Source of the DNA: Pseudomonas sp. PIC25
GTDB taxonomy: Bacteria > Pseudomonadota > Gammaproteobacteria > Pseudomonadales > Pseudomonadaceae
Length of the DNA stretch: 64,000 nucleotides
NCBI RefSeq assembly: GCF_002286785.1
Contig: NZ_MUJY01000086.1
Coordinates: 1 to 64,000 of the forward strand
Direction of reading: 5' to 3'
A model generated the notes under the pieces. It was not told where the DNA came from and did not search any database. It worked only from the letters and a program-made list of their open reading frames with translations. Position numbers and translations under genes: made by a program. This document shows, one piece after another, positions 11,588-22,660 of this stretch. Position 1 is the first letter of the stretch. Every line of letters starts with the position of its first letter.

Positions 11588-13048
11588 ATGATCAAGTCGC
11601 TCCGCCCCCTCGTCCTCGCCTGCCTGCTCCCACTGGCCCTGCCGGCCACCGCCGCACCGACTACCAGCGTCCTGCCGGCCAACGTGCAGAAGGCCCTGCA
11701 AGCCAACAAGCTGACCGCCGATGCGATCTCCGTGGTCATGCTGCCGCTGAATGGTCCCGGCACAGCGACCATCCACAATGCCGACGTATCGGTTAACCCG
11801 GCATCGACCATGAAGCTGGTCACCACCTATGCTGCGCTGGAGCTGCTGGGGCCGACCTACCAGTGGCAGACCGAGTTCTATGCCGACGGCCCGCTGCAGA
11901 ACGGTGTGCTGAACGGCAACCTCTACCTCAAGGGCGGCGGCGACCCCAAGCTGAACATGGAGAAGCTCTGGTTGATGATGCGAGACCTGCGCGCCAACGG
12001 CGTGCAGAAGGTCACCGGCAACCTGGTGCTCGACCGTAGTCACTTCGTCCAACCGCAGTTGCCGGTCTTCGACGACGACGGCGGCGACGAGAACAAACCC
12101 TTCCTGGTGACCCCCGACTCGCTGTTGGTCAACCTCAAGGCACTGCGCTTCATCGCCCGCTCCGAAGGCGGCAAGGTGAACATCGCCGTGGAGCCGCCGA
12201 TCGCCACGGTCAAGATCGACAACCGGGTCAAAGCCACCGCCGCAGCGAAATGCCCGAGCTGGCCCGACGTCCGCTACAACCCGGTGCAGGAATTCGACGG
12301 CGTCACGGTGATCGCCACCGGGAAACTGCCCGCCGGCTGCAGCGCCCAGACCTACCTGTCGCTGCTCGACCACCCGGCCTACGCCGCCGGCGCGGTGCGC
12401 GCCATCTGGCAGGAACTCGGCGGCAGCATCCTCGGCAAGGACACCGTCGGCAACGTGCCGAAGAGCGCCCGCCTGCTGTCCCGCGCCTATTCGCCGGACC
12501 TGGTGGAAATCATCCGCGACATCAACAAGTACAGTAACAACACCATGGCGCGCCAATTGTTCCTCAGCCTCGGCGCGCAGTTCCGCAATTCGGCCGACCC
12601 GGACGACGCCAAGGCCGCGCAGCGGGTGATCCGCCAATGGCTGGCACGCAAGGGCATCACCGCCCCGCATCTGGTGATGGAGAACGGCTCGGGCCTGTCC
12701 CGCGACGAACGGGTCAGCGCGCGCGAGATGGCGACCCTGTTGAAGGATGCCTGGAACAGCCCCTACGCCGCCGAGTTCATTTCCTCGATGCCGCTGGCGG
12801 CAATGGACGGCACCATGCGCAAGCGCCTGCGGCGTACCGCGCTGGTCGGCGAAGCGCACATCAAGACCGGCACGCTGAACAACGTGCGCGCCATTGCCGG
12901 CTACAGCCGCGACATCAACGGCAACACCTGGGCGGTGGTGGCCATCCTTAACCACCCTCGGCCCTGGGGCGCCTCGGCGATCCTCGACCAGGTTTTGGTG
13001 GATCTATACCGCCAGCCGAAGATTTCCAGCAACACCGCCCAGCGCTGA
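11588..13048 (+). CDS. dacB: D-alanyl-D-alanine carboxypeptidase/endopeptidase (PBP4)
   Basis: This 486-residue periplasmic enzyme of peptidase family S13 trims and cleaves peptidoglycan cross-links. A signal peptide is clear (MIKSLRPLVLACLLPLALPATAAP, cut after ATA). The three penicillin-binding motifs are present: STMK (within NPASTMKLVTT, residues about 72-82), SNN (YSNNTMA, about residue 317) and KTG (HIKTGTLNN, about residue 425). Length is normal. The chosen ATG at 11588 starts the signal peptide and follows GGAGGG. An imperfect G/C hairpin at 13078-13109 follows the gene. Confidence 0.94.
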   Translation: MIKSLRPLVLACLLPLALPATAAPTTSVLPANVQKALQANKLTADAISVVMLPLNGPGTATIHNADVSVNPASTMKLVTTYAALELLGPTYQWQTEFYADGPLQNGVLNGNLYLKGGGDPKLNMEKLWLMMRDLRANGVQKVTGNLVLDRSHFVQPQLPVFDDDGGDENKPFLVTPDSLLVNLKALRFIARSEGGKVNIAVEPPIATVKIDNRVKATAAAKCPSWPDVRYNPVQEFDGVTVIATGKLPAGCSAQTYLSLLDHPAYAAGAVRAIWQELGGSILGKDTVGNVPKSARLLSRAYSPDLVEIIRDINKYSNNTMARQLFLSLGAQFRNSADPDDAKAAQRVIRQWLARKGITAPHLVMENGSGLSRDERVSAREMATLLKDAWNSPYAAEFISSMPLAAMDGTMRKRLRRTALVGEAHIKTGTLNNVRAIAGYSRDINGNTWAVVAILNHPRPWGASAILDQVLVDLYRQPKISSNTAQR

Positions 13049-13077
13049 TCCCGAGAGATCGATCCACAGGCTAATCC

Positions 13078-13109
13078 CCCCCTCTCTCCCGTTCACGGAA
13101 GAGAGGGGG
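13078..13109. terminator. Hairpin between convergent genes
   Basis: CCCCCTCTC (13078-13086) pairs with GAGAGGGGG (13101-13109). It lies between dacB and the convergent diguanylate cyclase gene. There is no T tract on either strand, so it is a weak terminator candidate only. Confidence 0.4.
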
Positions 13110-13168
13110 CGAAAACACCGCAAAACTTGTCGCTTCATCCTCCTCCTAACGCGGCCCTCCTACCGCCC

Positions 13169-15985
13169 TCAGAGCAACTCCAGGCTCTCCTGCTCGATGC
13201 GATCTCGGCCCTTCTGCTTCGCCCGATACACCGCCACGTCCACACGCCGGAGCAAGGCATCCGCGCCTTCTCCCTCATGCCAGTTGGCGATGCCGAAACT
13301 GGCGGTCACGATGCCGATGCCCTCGACCGATTCGCGCCGCAGCGACTGCCACAACGCCTCGGCGAGCACACCGACTTGCTCGGAACCGGTATCCGGGCAG
13401 AGCACAATGAACTCTTCCCCACCCAATCGGCAGAACACGTCGATCCGCCGCAGACGCTGGCTGATTCGCCGGCAGACTTCCCGCAGCACGCGGTCGCCGG
13501 CTTCATGCCCATGACGGTCGTTGATCTGCTTGAAGTGATCGATGTCCAGCATGATCAGCGCCAGGGGCCCTTCCTGACGCTCGGCGCGGGCGATTTCGTT
13601 TTCCAGACGCTCTTGGAAATAGCGTCGATTGTAGGTGCCGGTGAGCGCATCGGTGATGGAGAGCGCCCGTAACTCTTCTTCCACCAGCTTGAGCCCGGTG
13701 ATATCGGAAATGTAGCCATACCAGAGCGTGGAACCATCCGGTTGGCGCTCCGGCACCGACTCGCCACGTACCCAACGCAAGCCCTGGCGAGGCAACAGCA
13801 ACCGGTAATCCTCGCGCCAGGGGGTCAGATCGCGGGCCGAGCGCAGGATCGAGGTGAATACCCGTTCCTGATCCTCGGGATGGACGCGCCGGAACATCGT
13901 CTGCACGCTCTGCCTGGCATGTTCGGGCTCCAATTCGTAGACAGTGCGCACCGCCGCGCTGACATAAGGCATCCTGTCGCGGCCGTCCGGAAAGCGCTGG
14001 TACTGGTAGATGACGCCGGGCACCCGCGAAGTGAGTTTCTCCAACAAACGATCCCGCGCCTCCAGCGCTTCGCGGACCCGCTTGCGCTCGGTGATATCCA
14101 GGGCGATGGCGAGGTAGCCGACCAAGCGGCCCTGCACGTCGTGCACACCGGTAACAATGAGGTTGACCGTCAACCGGCTGCCATCGCGCCGCAGCCAGGT
14201 CCACTCACGCTCCTCGTGACTATTCTCCTCGACGGCTTCCGCCACCAGGATTTCGAACCCCACCACCGTGCGGCCGTAGCGCTGGCTCAATTCCAGACCA
14301 CGGGCCTGCAACTCATCGGCGACGAACAGCCGCTCCGGCGTCCACTGCCCGATCATGTCCAACGCCCGATAACCCAGCATGCGCTCGGCACCGACGTTGA
14401 AAGTAAGGATCACCCCCTCCAGATCGGTCGCAATGATCGCCACCTGGGTCGCGGCGTTGAGCACGCCGCGCAACTGCGCGTTGGCGCGGGCGAGTTCCAG
14501 TTCGGCGGCCTTGCGTGCGCTGATATCGGTCTGGGTACCGATCAGCCGGCGTACTGCGCCCTCCTTGTCGCGCTCTACCGCCCTGCCGCGCTCCTGGACC
14601 CAAAGCCAGCGACCATCCCGGGTGAGCATGCGGTGCTCGTCCTGATAGAACGAGGTCTCGCCGGAAAAGTAACGTGCCAGGCTGGCTTCGCAGCCCGGCG
14701 CATCCTCGGGATGCAGCAAGCGCAGATAAGCCCGGCGGTTGTTTTCCACCTCGCCCTCGGCATAGCCGAGCATCGCCACCCAGGCATGCGAGAAAAACAC
14801 CTCGCCACTCTCCAGGTTCCAGTCCCAGACGCCGTGCCCCGCCCCATCCAGGGCAAAGCCCCAGCGCTCCTCGCTGACCGCCAGCTCTTCCTCGCGCAGT
14901 TGCAGATCGGCGGTGCGTTCATCCACCAGCGCCAGGGCCCGCTGGCGCTGGCTCACCAGGCTGTAGCAGAAGGCACTGAACAACAGGCTCAGCAGTGCTC
15001 CCAGCGTCGCGAGCAGCCCCAGGCCGGAGGCCTGGTTCGCCAACAGGTAGCGCTGCGTGGGACGCAGATTCAGTTCGTAGTAGCGGTCGGCCAGGCGCAA
15101 CGTCCGGCTGATCCGCAGCGGGCTGTCGGCAGGCTCTTGCGGCGAGCGGTAGAGCGCCTTTCGCAGCGAGGCGCCATCCATGTCGGTTAATTCCGCAGCT
15201 AGGTGCAGGCTGCTCTCCTCGGTCAGCCCGTCCTCCATCAGCTGCTCCAGGCTGATGCTCGCCATGACGAAGCCGCGCAACTGCGCGCGACGCTGTTCGG
15301 CCGTCGCCGGCGGCACCGGCCCAGGGTAGAGGGCAACCAGCATGACCAGCCCCGAACGGTCGTCGCCCCTCGATTGCGCCAGGTGAACCGGGTCGGATAC
15401 CACCATCTCGCCGCTCGTCACCGCCCGCTCCAGCACGGCGCGCCGCGCGGTTTCCGAGGCCATGTCGACCCCGATGAGCGGAAGGGCCGTCCGCCGGGCG
15501 GTATTGAACAGGACCGGGAAATACTCTGCTCGCTCCGGCATGGCATACCGGTCGCCCGCTTCGTCCATCCCCTCGATGGTGAACCCGACAATCCCCTCGT
15601 CGCGCACCTGCCTCTCGAATGTCGCGCGCTCGCCAGAGAGGATGCGCGGCCCCCAGGAATAGGACAGCGTGCCGTTCAGCAACGGCCTGGCGTAACCGGT
15701 GAAATCCGCGCGGACGACCTCGCCGGCGTACAGCATGAAGCGCCGCAGGCTGTCCAGCTTCAAGACTTGATCGTCGAAACGCTCCTGGGTGCGGCTGAAA
15801 CGTTCGCTGGCCACCAGCTCGAAACGCTGGCGAATCTGGCGTTGATGAATGTCCTGAGTAACGACGATGACGCTGGCGGTCAGCAGGGCGCCCCCCAGCA
15901 GGGCAACGCTGGCCACCAGCCAAGCAGCATGGGGCCGTCGAATGAAACGCTGGTTTTTTTCACCAACGGCCGAGAGGACAGACAT
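13169..15985 (-). CDS. CHASE-PAS-PAS-PAS-GGDEF diguanylate cyclase
   Basis: This 938-residue membrane sensor runs: transmembrane helix about 20-42, extracytoplasmic CHASE domain about 60-270, second helix about 320-345, three PAS domains with PAC tails (about 370-490, 505-635, 645-775), and a GGDEF domain from about 778. The active loop reads GGEEF (855-859). The product-inhibition site is kept in the spacing R-x-x-D-x-x-x-R-x-GGEEF, so active, feedback-inhibited synthesis of cyclic-di-GMP is expected. There is no EAL domain. The Met at 15985 gives MSVLSAVGEK; an upstream Met at 16018 is possible. CHASE domains often bind small peptides or cytokinin-like ligands, but the ligand here is unknown. 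Confidence 0.9.
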   Translation of the reverse strand: MSVLSAVGEKNQRFIRRPHAAWLVASVALLGGALLTASVIVVTQDIHQRQIRQRFELVASERFSRTQERFDDQVLKLDSLRRFMLYAGEVVRADFTGYARPLLNGTLSYSWGPRILSGERATFERQVRDEGIVGFTIEGMDEAGDRYAMPERAEYFPVLFNTARRTALPLIGVDMASETARRAVLERAVTSGEMVVSDPVHLAQSRGDDRSGLVMLVALYPGPVPPATAEQRRAQLRGFVMASISLEQLMEDGLTEESSLHLAAELTDMDGASLRKALYRSPQEPADSPLRISRTLRLADRYYELNLRPTQRYLLANQASGLGLLATLGALLSLLFSAFCYSLVSQRQRALALVDERTADLQLREEELAVSEERWGFALDGAGHGVWDWNLESGEVFFSHAWVAMLGYAEGEVENNRRAYLRLLHPEDAPGCEASLARYFSGETSFYQDEHRMLTRDGRWLWVQERGRAVERDKEGAVRRLIGTQTDISARKAAELELARANAQLRGVLNAATQVAIIATDLEGVILTFNVGAERMLGYRALDMIGQWTPERLFVADELQARGLELSQRYGRTVVGFEILVAEAVEENSHEEREWTWLRRDGSRLTVNLIVTGVHDVQGRLVGYLAIALDITERKRVREALEARDRLLEKLTSRVPGVIYQYQRFPDGRDRMPYVSAAVRTVYELEPEHARQSVQTMFRRVHPEDQERVFTSILRSARDLTPWREDYRLLLPRQGLRWVRGESVPERQPDGSTLWYGYISDITGLKLVEEELRALSITDALTGTYNRRYFQERLENEIARAERQEGPLALIMLDIDHFKQINDRHGHEAGDRVLREVCRRISQRLRRIDVFCRLGGEEFIVLCPDTGSEQVGVLAEALWQSLRRESVEGIGIVTASFGIANWHEGEGADALLRRVDVAVYRAKQKGRDRIEQESLELL

Positions 15986-16103
15986 GGGACAGACTCGCGA
16001 CAGGCCTGTCCGTGGCAACTACTTGTTAAAAGACTTTCCGTTCTTATAGCCAATTGCCAGCATTTTGCCTAGACTCCGAGCCGTGTAATCCCCCGCCGTT
16101 CGT

Positions 16104-18287
<2,184 letters not shown>

Positions 18288-18708
18288 GGAGATCAGCAAC
18301 CTCGACAATGAGGGCGCGCGGAACGGTCCGCGACACCGGAAATAGTGCGACAAAGAGTCACGAGCGGCCCTTCGTCGGAATTGGTTACATCTGCAACCGC
18401 TAGGTATTCGCGATGGCAAAAGGCGTTCACGAAACCCTGCAGCCCTTCTAGCATGGGGCCTTGCCCTTTCAGGTCCTGATCGAGGGCCCGGGCTTATGGC
18501 CCCAACCCCAAAAGCGTTACGTCCTTATGACAAAACGATCATTCACAGGTCTAAGGGCTTTCGTTAGAAATCAGCTTAACCGACGCCGCAACGGTGTCGT
18601 CAGGAGACCCGCCACGCCGGCAGCGGGCTCCGTTGGCAGAGCCATTCTCTGCCGGGCCTCGGCATGAGGCCAACGGGACATAACAGTCAACAGTGAGGGC
18701 AATACCCT
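18288..18708. other. Divergent intergenic region, rlmL / rmf
   Basis: This 421-bp region separates rlmL from rmf and should carry both promoters. rmf homologues are strongly induced in stationary phase, which would place the relevant promoter here. I could not identify a -10/-35 pair with confidence, and saw no RNA gene or repeat. Confidence 0.5.
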
Positions 18709-18924
18709 ATGAGAAGACTTAAGCGTGATCCGTTGGAACGAGCATTTCTGCGCGGCTATCAGCACGGCATCCATGGTAAATCCCGGGATCTTTGTCCTTT
18801 CACCCATCCGTCCACCCGCCAAGCCTGGATAAACGGCTGGCGCGAAGGTCGAGGCGACCAGTGGGACGGCCTGACCGGCACGGCCGGCATCCATCGACTC
18901 AACGAACTCCACGCCGTAGGCTGA
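18709..18924 (+). CDS. rmf: Ribosome modulation factor
   Basis: This 71-residue basic protein is RMF. It carries the diagnostic LKRDPLERAFLRGYQ N-terminus and the SRDLCPF and RQAWINGWREGR blocks. RMF dimerises 70S ribosomes into inactive 100S particles in stationary phase. A GAGGG about nine bases before the ATG serves as ribosome-binding site. A strong terminator follows at 18985-19008. Its neighbours rlmL and pyrD are the usual ones in Pseudomonas. Confidence 0.96.
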   Translation: MRRLKRDPLERAFLRGYQHGIHGKSRDLCPFTHPSTRQAWINGWREGRGDQWDGLTGTAGIHRLNELHAVG

Positions 18925-18984
18925 TATAGGATCACTCGATTTCATCAAGCGCGCCCCATCCGGGCGGCGGGCGCAAGCCCAGAA

Positions 18985-19009
18985 GGGCTCCTCCGAGGAG
19001 CCCTTTTTT
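18985..19009 (+). terminator. rmf: Rho-independent terminator of rmf
   Basis: GGGCTCCT and AGGAGCCC form an 8-bp stem around a 3-nt loop, followed directly by six T residues. It ends the rmf transcript and lies just before the convergent pyrD stop codon at 19016. Confidence 0.9.
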
Positions 19010-19015
19010 ATGCCC

Positions 19016-20041
19016 TCACGCCTTCGGCAGCGCCGCAATCGCGTCCACCGCTTCTCGAATCAGCGCCGGTCCCTTGTAGATGAAACCGGAATAGACCTGC
19101 ACCAGGCTCGCACCGGCAGCGATCTTCTCCGCCGCATGCCGGCCCTCGGTGATGCCGCCCACAGCGATGATCGGCAACCGCCCGCCCAGGGCATCGGCCA
19201 GCACCCGGACCGTGTGCGTGCTCTTGTCGCGCACCGGTGCGCCGGACAGACCGCCCGCCTCGTCGGCATGCAGCATGCCCTGGACGCCTTCGCGGCCCAA
19301 GGTGGTGTTGGTGGCAATCACCGCGTCCATGCCGGCATCACGCAGCGCCTCGGCGACCTGGACGGTTTCCTCGTCGCTCATGTCCGGCGCAATCTTGATC
19401 GCCAGCGGCACACGCCGGCCATGCAGTTGGGCCAGATCTTCCTGGCGCTGGCGCAAGGCTTCGAGCAACTGTTTCAGCGACTCGCCGAACTGCAGGCTAC
19501 GCAGTCCGGGGGTGTTCGGCGAACTGACGTTCACCGTCACGTAGCTGGCATGCGGGTAAACCTTGTCCAGACATAGTAGGTAGTCATCCACCGCACGCTC
19601 GACCGGCGTGTCGAAATTCTTGCCGATGTTGATGCCGAGCACACCCTTGTATTTCGCCGCCTTGACCCGCGCCAGCAGATGATCGACACCCTGGTTGTTG
19701 AAACCCATGCGATTGATGATCGCCTCGGCCTCCGGCAGGCGGAACAGGCGTGGTTTTGGGTTGCCCGGCTGCGGACGCGGCGTGACGGTGCCGATCTCGA
19801 TGAAACCGAAACCCAGTTGGGCGAAACCGTCGATGGCGTCGCCGTTCTTGTCCAGCCCCGCCGCCAACCCGACCGGATTGGGGAACTCCAGGCCCATCAC
19901 CCGCACCGGCAGACTCGGCACCGGTTTGCTCAGCAGGCGGTTGAGCCCCAGGCGCCCGCCGGCCCCGATCAGGTCGATGGACAATTCATGGGACGTTTCC
20001 GGGGACAGTTTGAACAGGAGATCGCGGGCCAGGCTGTACAT
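19016..20041 (-). CDS. pyrD: Dihydroorotate dehydrogenase (quinone), class 2
   Basis: This 341-residue FMN enzyme oxidises dihydroorotate to orotate in pyrimidine synthesis, passing electrons to the quinone pool. The N-terminal membrane-association helix ([20 protein letters not shown]) marks class 2. FMN and substrate motifs are present: [35 protein letters not shown] in pieces, [28 protein letters not shown] with the catalytic Ser, and [12 protein letters not shown]. The Met at 20041 gives the standard start; the frame's upstream extension has no family character. Confidence 0.96.
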   Translation of the reverse strand: MYSLARDLLFKLSPETSHELSIDLIGAGGRLGLNRLLSKPVPSLPVRVMGLEFPNPVGLAAGLDKNGDAIDGFAQLGFGFIEIGTVTPRPQPGNPKPRLFRLPEAEAIINRMGFNNQGVDHLLARVKAAKYKGVLGINIGKNFDTPVERAVDDYLLCLDKVYPHASYVTVNVSSPNTPGLRSLQFGESLKQLLEALRQRQEDLAQLHGRRVPLAIKIAPDMSDEETVQVAEALRDAGMDAVIATNTTLGREGVQGMLHADEAGGLSGAPVRDKSTHTVRVLADALGGRLPIIAVGGITEGRHAAEKIAAGASLVQVYSGFIYKGPALIREAVDAIAALPKA

Positions 20042-20093
20042 GGGCGAGCATCGTTGGACGAATGGGCCGGGGATTATAGCCGCCCCCTCCCGC

Positions 20094-20315
20094 TCAGGCG
20101 AGGCGGCGCAAGGCCAGAAGCTCGCCGTCTGTGTTGAATTCCAGGGCAAAGGAACCGTAGACGCCATCGTGAGTCAGAAAGGGGCGCAGATGATGGGCCG
20201 GCAGGCTGACCCGCCGACCATCGCGACTGCGCAGCAGCACCCGATTGGCACGCCCCTGGTAGACAGCGCGCAGCCGCTCGGCGGACAAGGCGATATCCAG
20301 CAACAGGCTGGGCAT
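20094..20315 (-). CDS. DUF2835 family protein
   Basis: This 73-residue protein matches the DUF2835 pattern: a [18 protein letters not shown] strand region followed by [17 protein letters not shown]. Its function is unknown. The Met at 20315 ([11 protein letters not shown]) is preferred over 20336 because it gives the family length. It lies 52 bases upstream of pyrD in the same orientation, so the two may be co-transcribed. Confidence 0.78.
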   Translation of the reverse strand: MPSLLLDIALSAERLRAVYQGRANRVLLRSRDGRRVSLPAHHLRPFLTHDGVYGSFALEFNTDGELLALRRLA

Positions 20316-20460
20316 GGATGGAGGTTCCCCTCGCAATGATTGCGTTCAGTTTGCCACAACCCCAGGCGTTGTCAGGTTACTATTCGCTTCGCGAAGCCCG
20401 TGCGTCCCGCGTAACCCTCTGCCACACTGGCATACATGCCCCTGGAGTTCCCCTCTGGCC

Positions 20461-21336
20461 ATGAGTCTGCCCGAGCCGATGCCATCTCTGTCCTCCCGCC
20501 TTGCCGCACTGACCCAGCGTCTGGGGCTGACCGGCCGTGCGGCACGTCACATCCTGGAGCGCGCGCATGCCTTGCGCCTGCCGTTCCAGGCTCTGCCGGC
20601 CGTCAGCGACAGCATCTGGTGGCAAGCCAGCCCACCCCTGCAATGGTTGGTCGACTTACCGCGCGGCGCCCTCTCCGGCCCGGTGCAGGAAGACAAGGCC
20701 ATGGCCCATGCCGCATTGGTCCGGGTGGTCGAACAGAGCCAAAGCCACCTGGATGCCATCGACCTGCGCCAGATCGACGGCCTCGGTGGCGGCACAGCGG
20801 ATTCGCCAGCCTGCCGCACCCTCGAAGACTACGCCGCGACCCAGGCATGCCGAAGTGTGCGCATCATCAGCTACAAGGATTTCCTGCGCGCCATCGGCCA
20901 GCCGCTGCCCGGTTTCTCGAGCGGCGAACCGATTACGCTGCGCCAGGCGACCTGGCGGGGAGAACGGCTGTTCTGGGCCGGAGAGCACCATGGCGAAGCC
21001 TTCGCCTGTGCCATCGTCTATGCCCGCCGCCGCGGACTGGAGATCAGCCTGCCGGCGGAGCTGACCCGCTATCGCCTCAGCGAAGAAGGATTGAACGCCC
21101 TGCGCCTGAACTATCACGCGCTGGCCATGCCGGTTCAGTCCTGGAACGATCCAGGCTTCATGGGCCTGTTGCTGGACAATGGGCTGCCCTATGCCCGCCT
21201 GTCCCTGCTGCGCACCCCGGGAGCCCCCGAAGTGTTGCTGCTACCCAGGCAGAACCCCGAGGCCAACGCACTGGGCGAAGGGCTTCATCTGGCCGGTGCT
21301 GCCGATGTGATTGCTTATCTGAAAACGTTGCTCTGA
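20461..21336 (+). CDS. Conserved hypothetical protein, unrecognised family
   Basis: This encodes 291 residues without signal peptide or membrane segment. The sequence has normal codon bias and clean secondary-structure periodicity, so it is a real gene, but I recognise no domain. The C-terminal third (about 215-291) alternates short hydrophobic strands and turns (YARLSLLRTPGAPEVLLLPR) and could be a small beta domain; the central part contains WRGERLFWAGEHHGEAFAC. An upstream GTG/ATG extension to 20314 exists; ATG 20461 is chosen because sequence before it is unlike protein. The gene sits between the DUF2835 gene and the XRE regulator and appears to be transcribed alone. Confidence 0.7.
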   Translation: MSLPEPMPSLSSRLAALTQRLGLTGRAARHILERAHALRLPFQALPAVSDSIWWQASPPLQWLVDLPRGALSGPVQEDKAMAHAALVRVVEQSQSHLDAIDLRQIDGLGGGTADSPACRTLEDYAATQACRSVRIISYKDFLRAIGQPLPGFSSGEPITLRQATWRGERLFWAGEHHGEAFACAIVYARRRGLEISLPAELTRYRLSEEGLNALRLNYHALAMPVQSWNDPGFMGLLLDNGLPYARLSLLRTPGAPEVLLLPRQNPEANALGEGLHLAGAADVIAYLKTLL

Positions 21337-21338
21337 CC

Positions 21339-21378
21339 GGCCGCCTATAAGGCGGCCTCCGTCCGGCAGGCCGGACGG
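21339..21378. terminator. Two tandem hairpins between convergent genes
   Basis: GGCCGCC/GGCGGCC (21339-21345 with 21351-21357) is followed immediately by CCGTCCGGC/GCCGGACGG (21359-21367 with 21370-21378). They separate two convergent genes. No T tract follows either, so termination is plausible but not certain. Confidence 0.5.
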
Positions 21379-21390
21379 CCATCTCGCTCG

Positions 21391-21906
21391 TTACGTCGGC
21401 TCGCTGTCCGTTGCCTTGGCTTGGGCTTCAGCCAGGGCTTTGGCTCTTTTCGCTCTGGCCTTGCTCTTGGGCTTGACCTCCGGTATTTCCTCGCCCTCCT
21501 GCAGTGCTGCAGCTGCCTGCTGTGCTTCGGCTTCCTGTAGTTCGTTGAGGATATTCTCGTGGCGCTGCTGCCACTCCTCGAAGGTCAGATCACTGCCCTC
21601 GAGCAACTCCGGGTTGCGATTGACCAGGTAGACCGCGGCCTTCTGCGCCGAATCGGCCACCTTCAACTCCATAGGCTTCGGGTCGAGTGGCCCTTCATAG
21701 GAAATCCAGCGGCTGAACTCAGGGAATACGCTGCAAACCTTCTGGAAGTCCTCGTCATGCATGCGCTGCCAGCCGTTCTCGATATTTTCCAGTCGCTTCG
21801 GCTTGATGCCGACGACCATGGAGAATTTTCGACGACTCAGCCCGGCCAGTTCGCGCAGACCCCGCATGCGTTCGCCGGCCGAAAACATGAAGTATTTCTT
21901 ATTCAT
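21391..21906 (-). CDS. XRE-type helix-turn-helix regulator
   Basis: This 171-residue protein starts with a Cro/CI-like helix-turn-helix: RMRGLRELAGLSRRKFSMVV followed by IKPKRLENIENG, residues about 12-45. A middle region (about 50-125) is rich in acidic and aromatic residues, and the lysine/alanine-rich tail (about 125-171) is probably disordered. It is divergent from a small excisionase-like gene, with a palindrome between them (21945-21961). The pair looks like a phage repressor/activator switch. No peptidase domain is present, so RecA-dependent cleavage of the CI type is not expected. Confidence 0.75.
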   Translation of the reverse strand: MNKKYFMFSAGERMRGLRELAGLSRRKFSMVVGIKPKRLENIENGWQRMHDEDFQKVCSVFPEFSRWISYEGPLDPKPMELKVADSAQKAAVYLVNRNPELLEGSDLTFEEWQQRHENILNELQEAEAQQAAAALQEGEEIPEVKPKSKARAKRAKALAEAQAKATDSEPT

Positions 21907-21944
21907 GAAAATCCCATCCTGGGTACACCACTGAAAGCATTGAC

Positions 21945-21961
21945 TTACTAAATATTAGTAA
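21945..21961. promoter_or_regulatory. Palindromic candidate operator between divergent regulators
   Basis: TTACTA and TAGTAA form perfect 6-bp arms around AATAT. The site lies 39 bases from the XRE start and 67 bases from the excisionase-like start, in a short AT-rich patch. It is the obvious binding-site candidate for one or both proteins. Confidence 0.55.
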
Positions 21962-22027
21962 ACAAGAATGACGATATCCGACCTGCCCGAGGTCGGAAAT
22001 GGACTTGCTCATGTTGCAGGAAGCCGC

Positions 22028-22234
22028 ATGAAACTGGAAGAACTCTCCCCGGCGCAATTTGTTGAATACCCCCGCTATATCAGCGTGATGCGCTTCGCAG
22101 AACTGATTGGTCTGGGCGAAAAGCAGGAGATCGTGGCGACATGGATAGAAAGCGGAAAATTACCCGTCCGGCGCTTCGGCAAGCAGACTCTGGTGGATCT
22201 GGAGGAGCTGGAAAAACGCATCCGGCAACCCTGA
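22028..22234 (+). CDS. Excisionase-like small DNA-binding protein
   Basis: This 68-residue protein contains EIVATWIESGKLPVRRFGKQTLVDLEEL, read in two pieces (VATWIESGKLP and RRFGKQTLVDLEEL). This is the winged-helix pattern of MerR/excisionase-type DNA-binding proteins with the short hydrophobic helix RFAELIGL before it. ATG 22028 has AGGA seven bases upstream; an earlier in-frame ATG at 21968 lacks one. It is divergent from the XRE gene. No integrase or attachment site is visible, so it is either a prophage relic or an independent regulator. Confidence 0.65.
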   Translation: MKLEELSPAQFVEYPRYISVMRFAELIGLGEKQEIVATWIESGKLPVRRFGKQTLVDLEELEKRIRQP

Positions 22235-22488
22235 CACCCGGTGAGGTCAGCCTGCCTCGCCTCTGCCATCACGCCGTCGATCTCGCACGCGGCAAACCCA
22301 TCTGGCTGAACCATGCCGAGCAGGAAGCCTTTCGCTCCCTGGCCGAACTGGGTTATCTGCGTTTCCGCGATCCGCAAGGTGGCCAGACGCTCTGCACCTG
22401 CCTGCACCCGGCCTTGTTCGAGTTCCACTTCTATTACCGCTGGCTGCCGGAGCATTCGCACCGTTTCAGGCCCCGGCGCGCCACCTGA
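22141..22488 (+). CDS. Possible overlapping gene of unknown function
   Basis: This open frame encodes 115 residues and overlaps the excisionase-like gene by 94 bases in another frame. Residues about 36-110 look like a folded protein, with a mix of hydrophobic and aromatic residues and paired Cys and His (LCHHAVDLARGK, LCTCLHPALFEFHFYYRW). Residues 1-30 are probably not conserved, because they coincide with the neighbour's coding sequence. No ATG, GTG or TTG lies closer to the convincing part, so translation may be coupled or start at a CTG near 22230. The family is not recognised. Confidence 0.5.
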   Translation: MDRKRKITRPALRQADSGGSGGAGKTHPATLTPGEVSLPRLCHHAVDLARGKPIWLNHAEQEAFRSLAELGYLRFRDPQGGQTLCTCLHPALFEFHFYYRWLPEHSHRFRPRRAT

Positions 22489-22586
22489 CCGCGACCGCCG
22501 CATGTGAAACCTCAGGCCGGTTCGACGCTCGAATCCTGAGCCCCGCCGACGAATCGGCCGGCTCGGACGCCTGAAGGAGAAATCGC

Positions 22587-22660
22587 ATGCCACGTGGCCG
22601 CTTTGCCTGATCCCGCTTCTTTGCCTGCCCGCCCTGGCGAACGCCTCTTCCACCACCGAA
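22587..22660 (+). other. Apparent out-of-frame start and signal peptide of the alpha/beta hydrolase
   Basis: An ATG at 22587 follows a good ribosome-binding site (AAGGAG, about 8 bases ahead) but meets a stop after seven codons. The frame of the downstream hydrolase is open from 22508 and encodes a textbook leader here (WPLCLIPLLCLPALANA), but contains no ATG, GTG or TTG before 22661. Adding one base just after the ATG would join the two and give MPTWPLCLIPLLCLPALANA with an ANA cleavage site. This is either a one-base deletion or a sequencing error. Confidence 0.7.
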
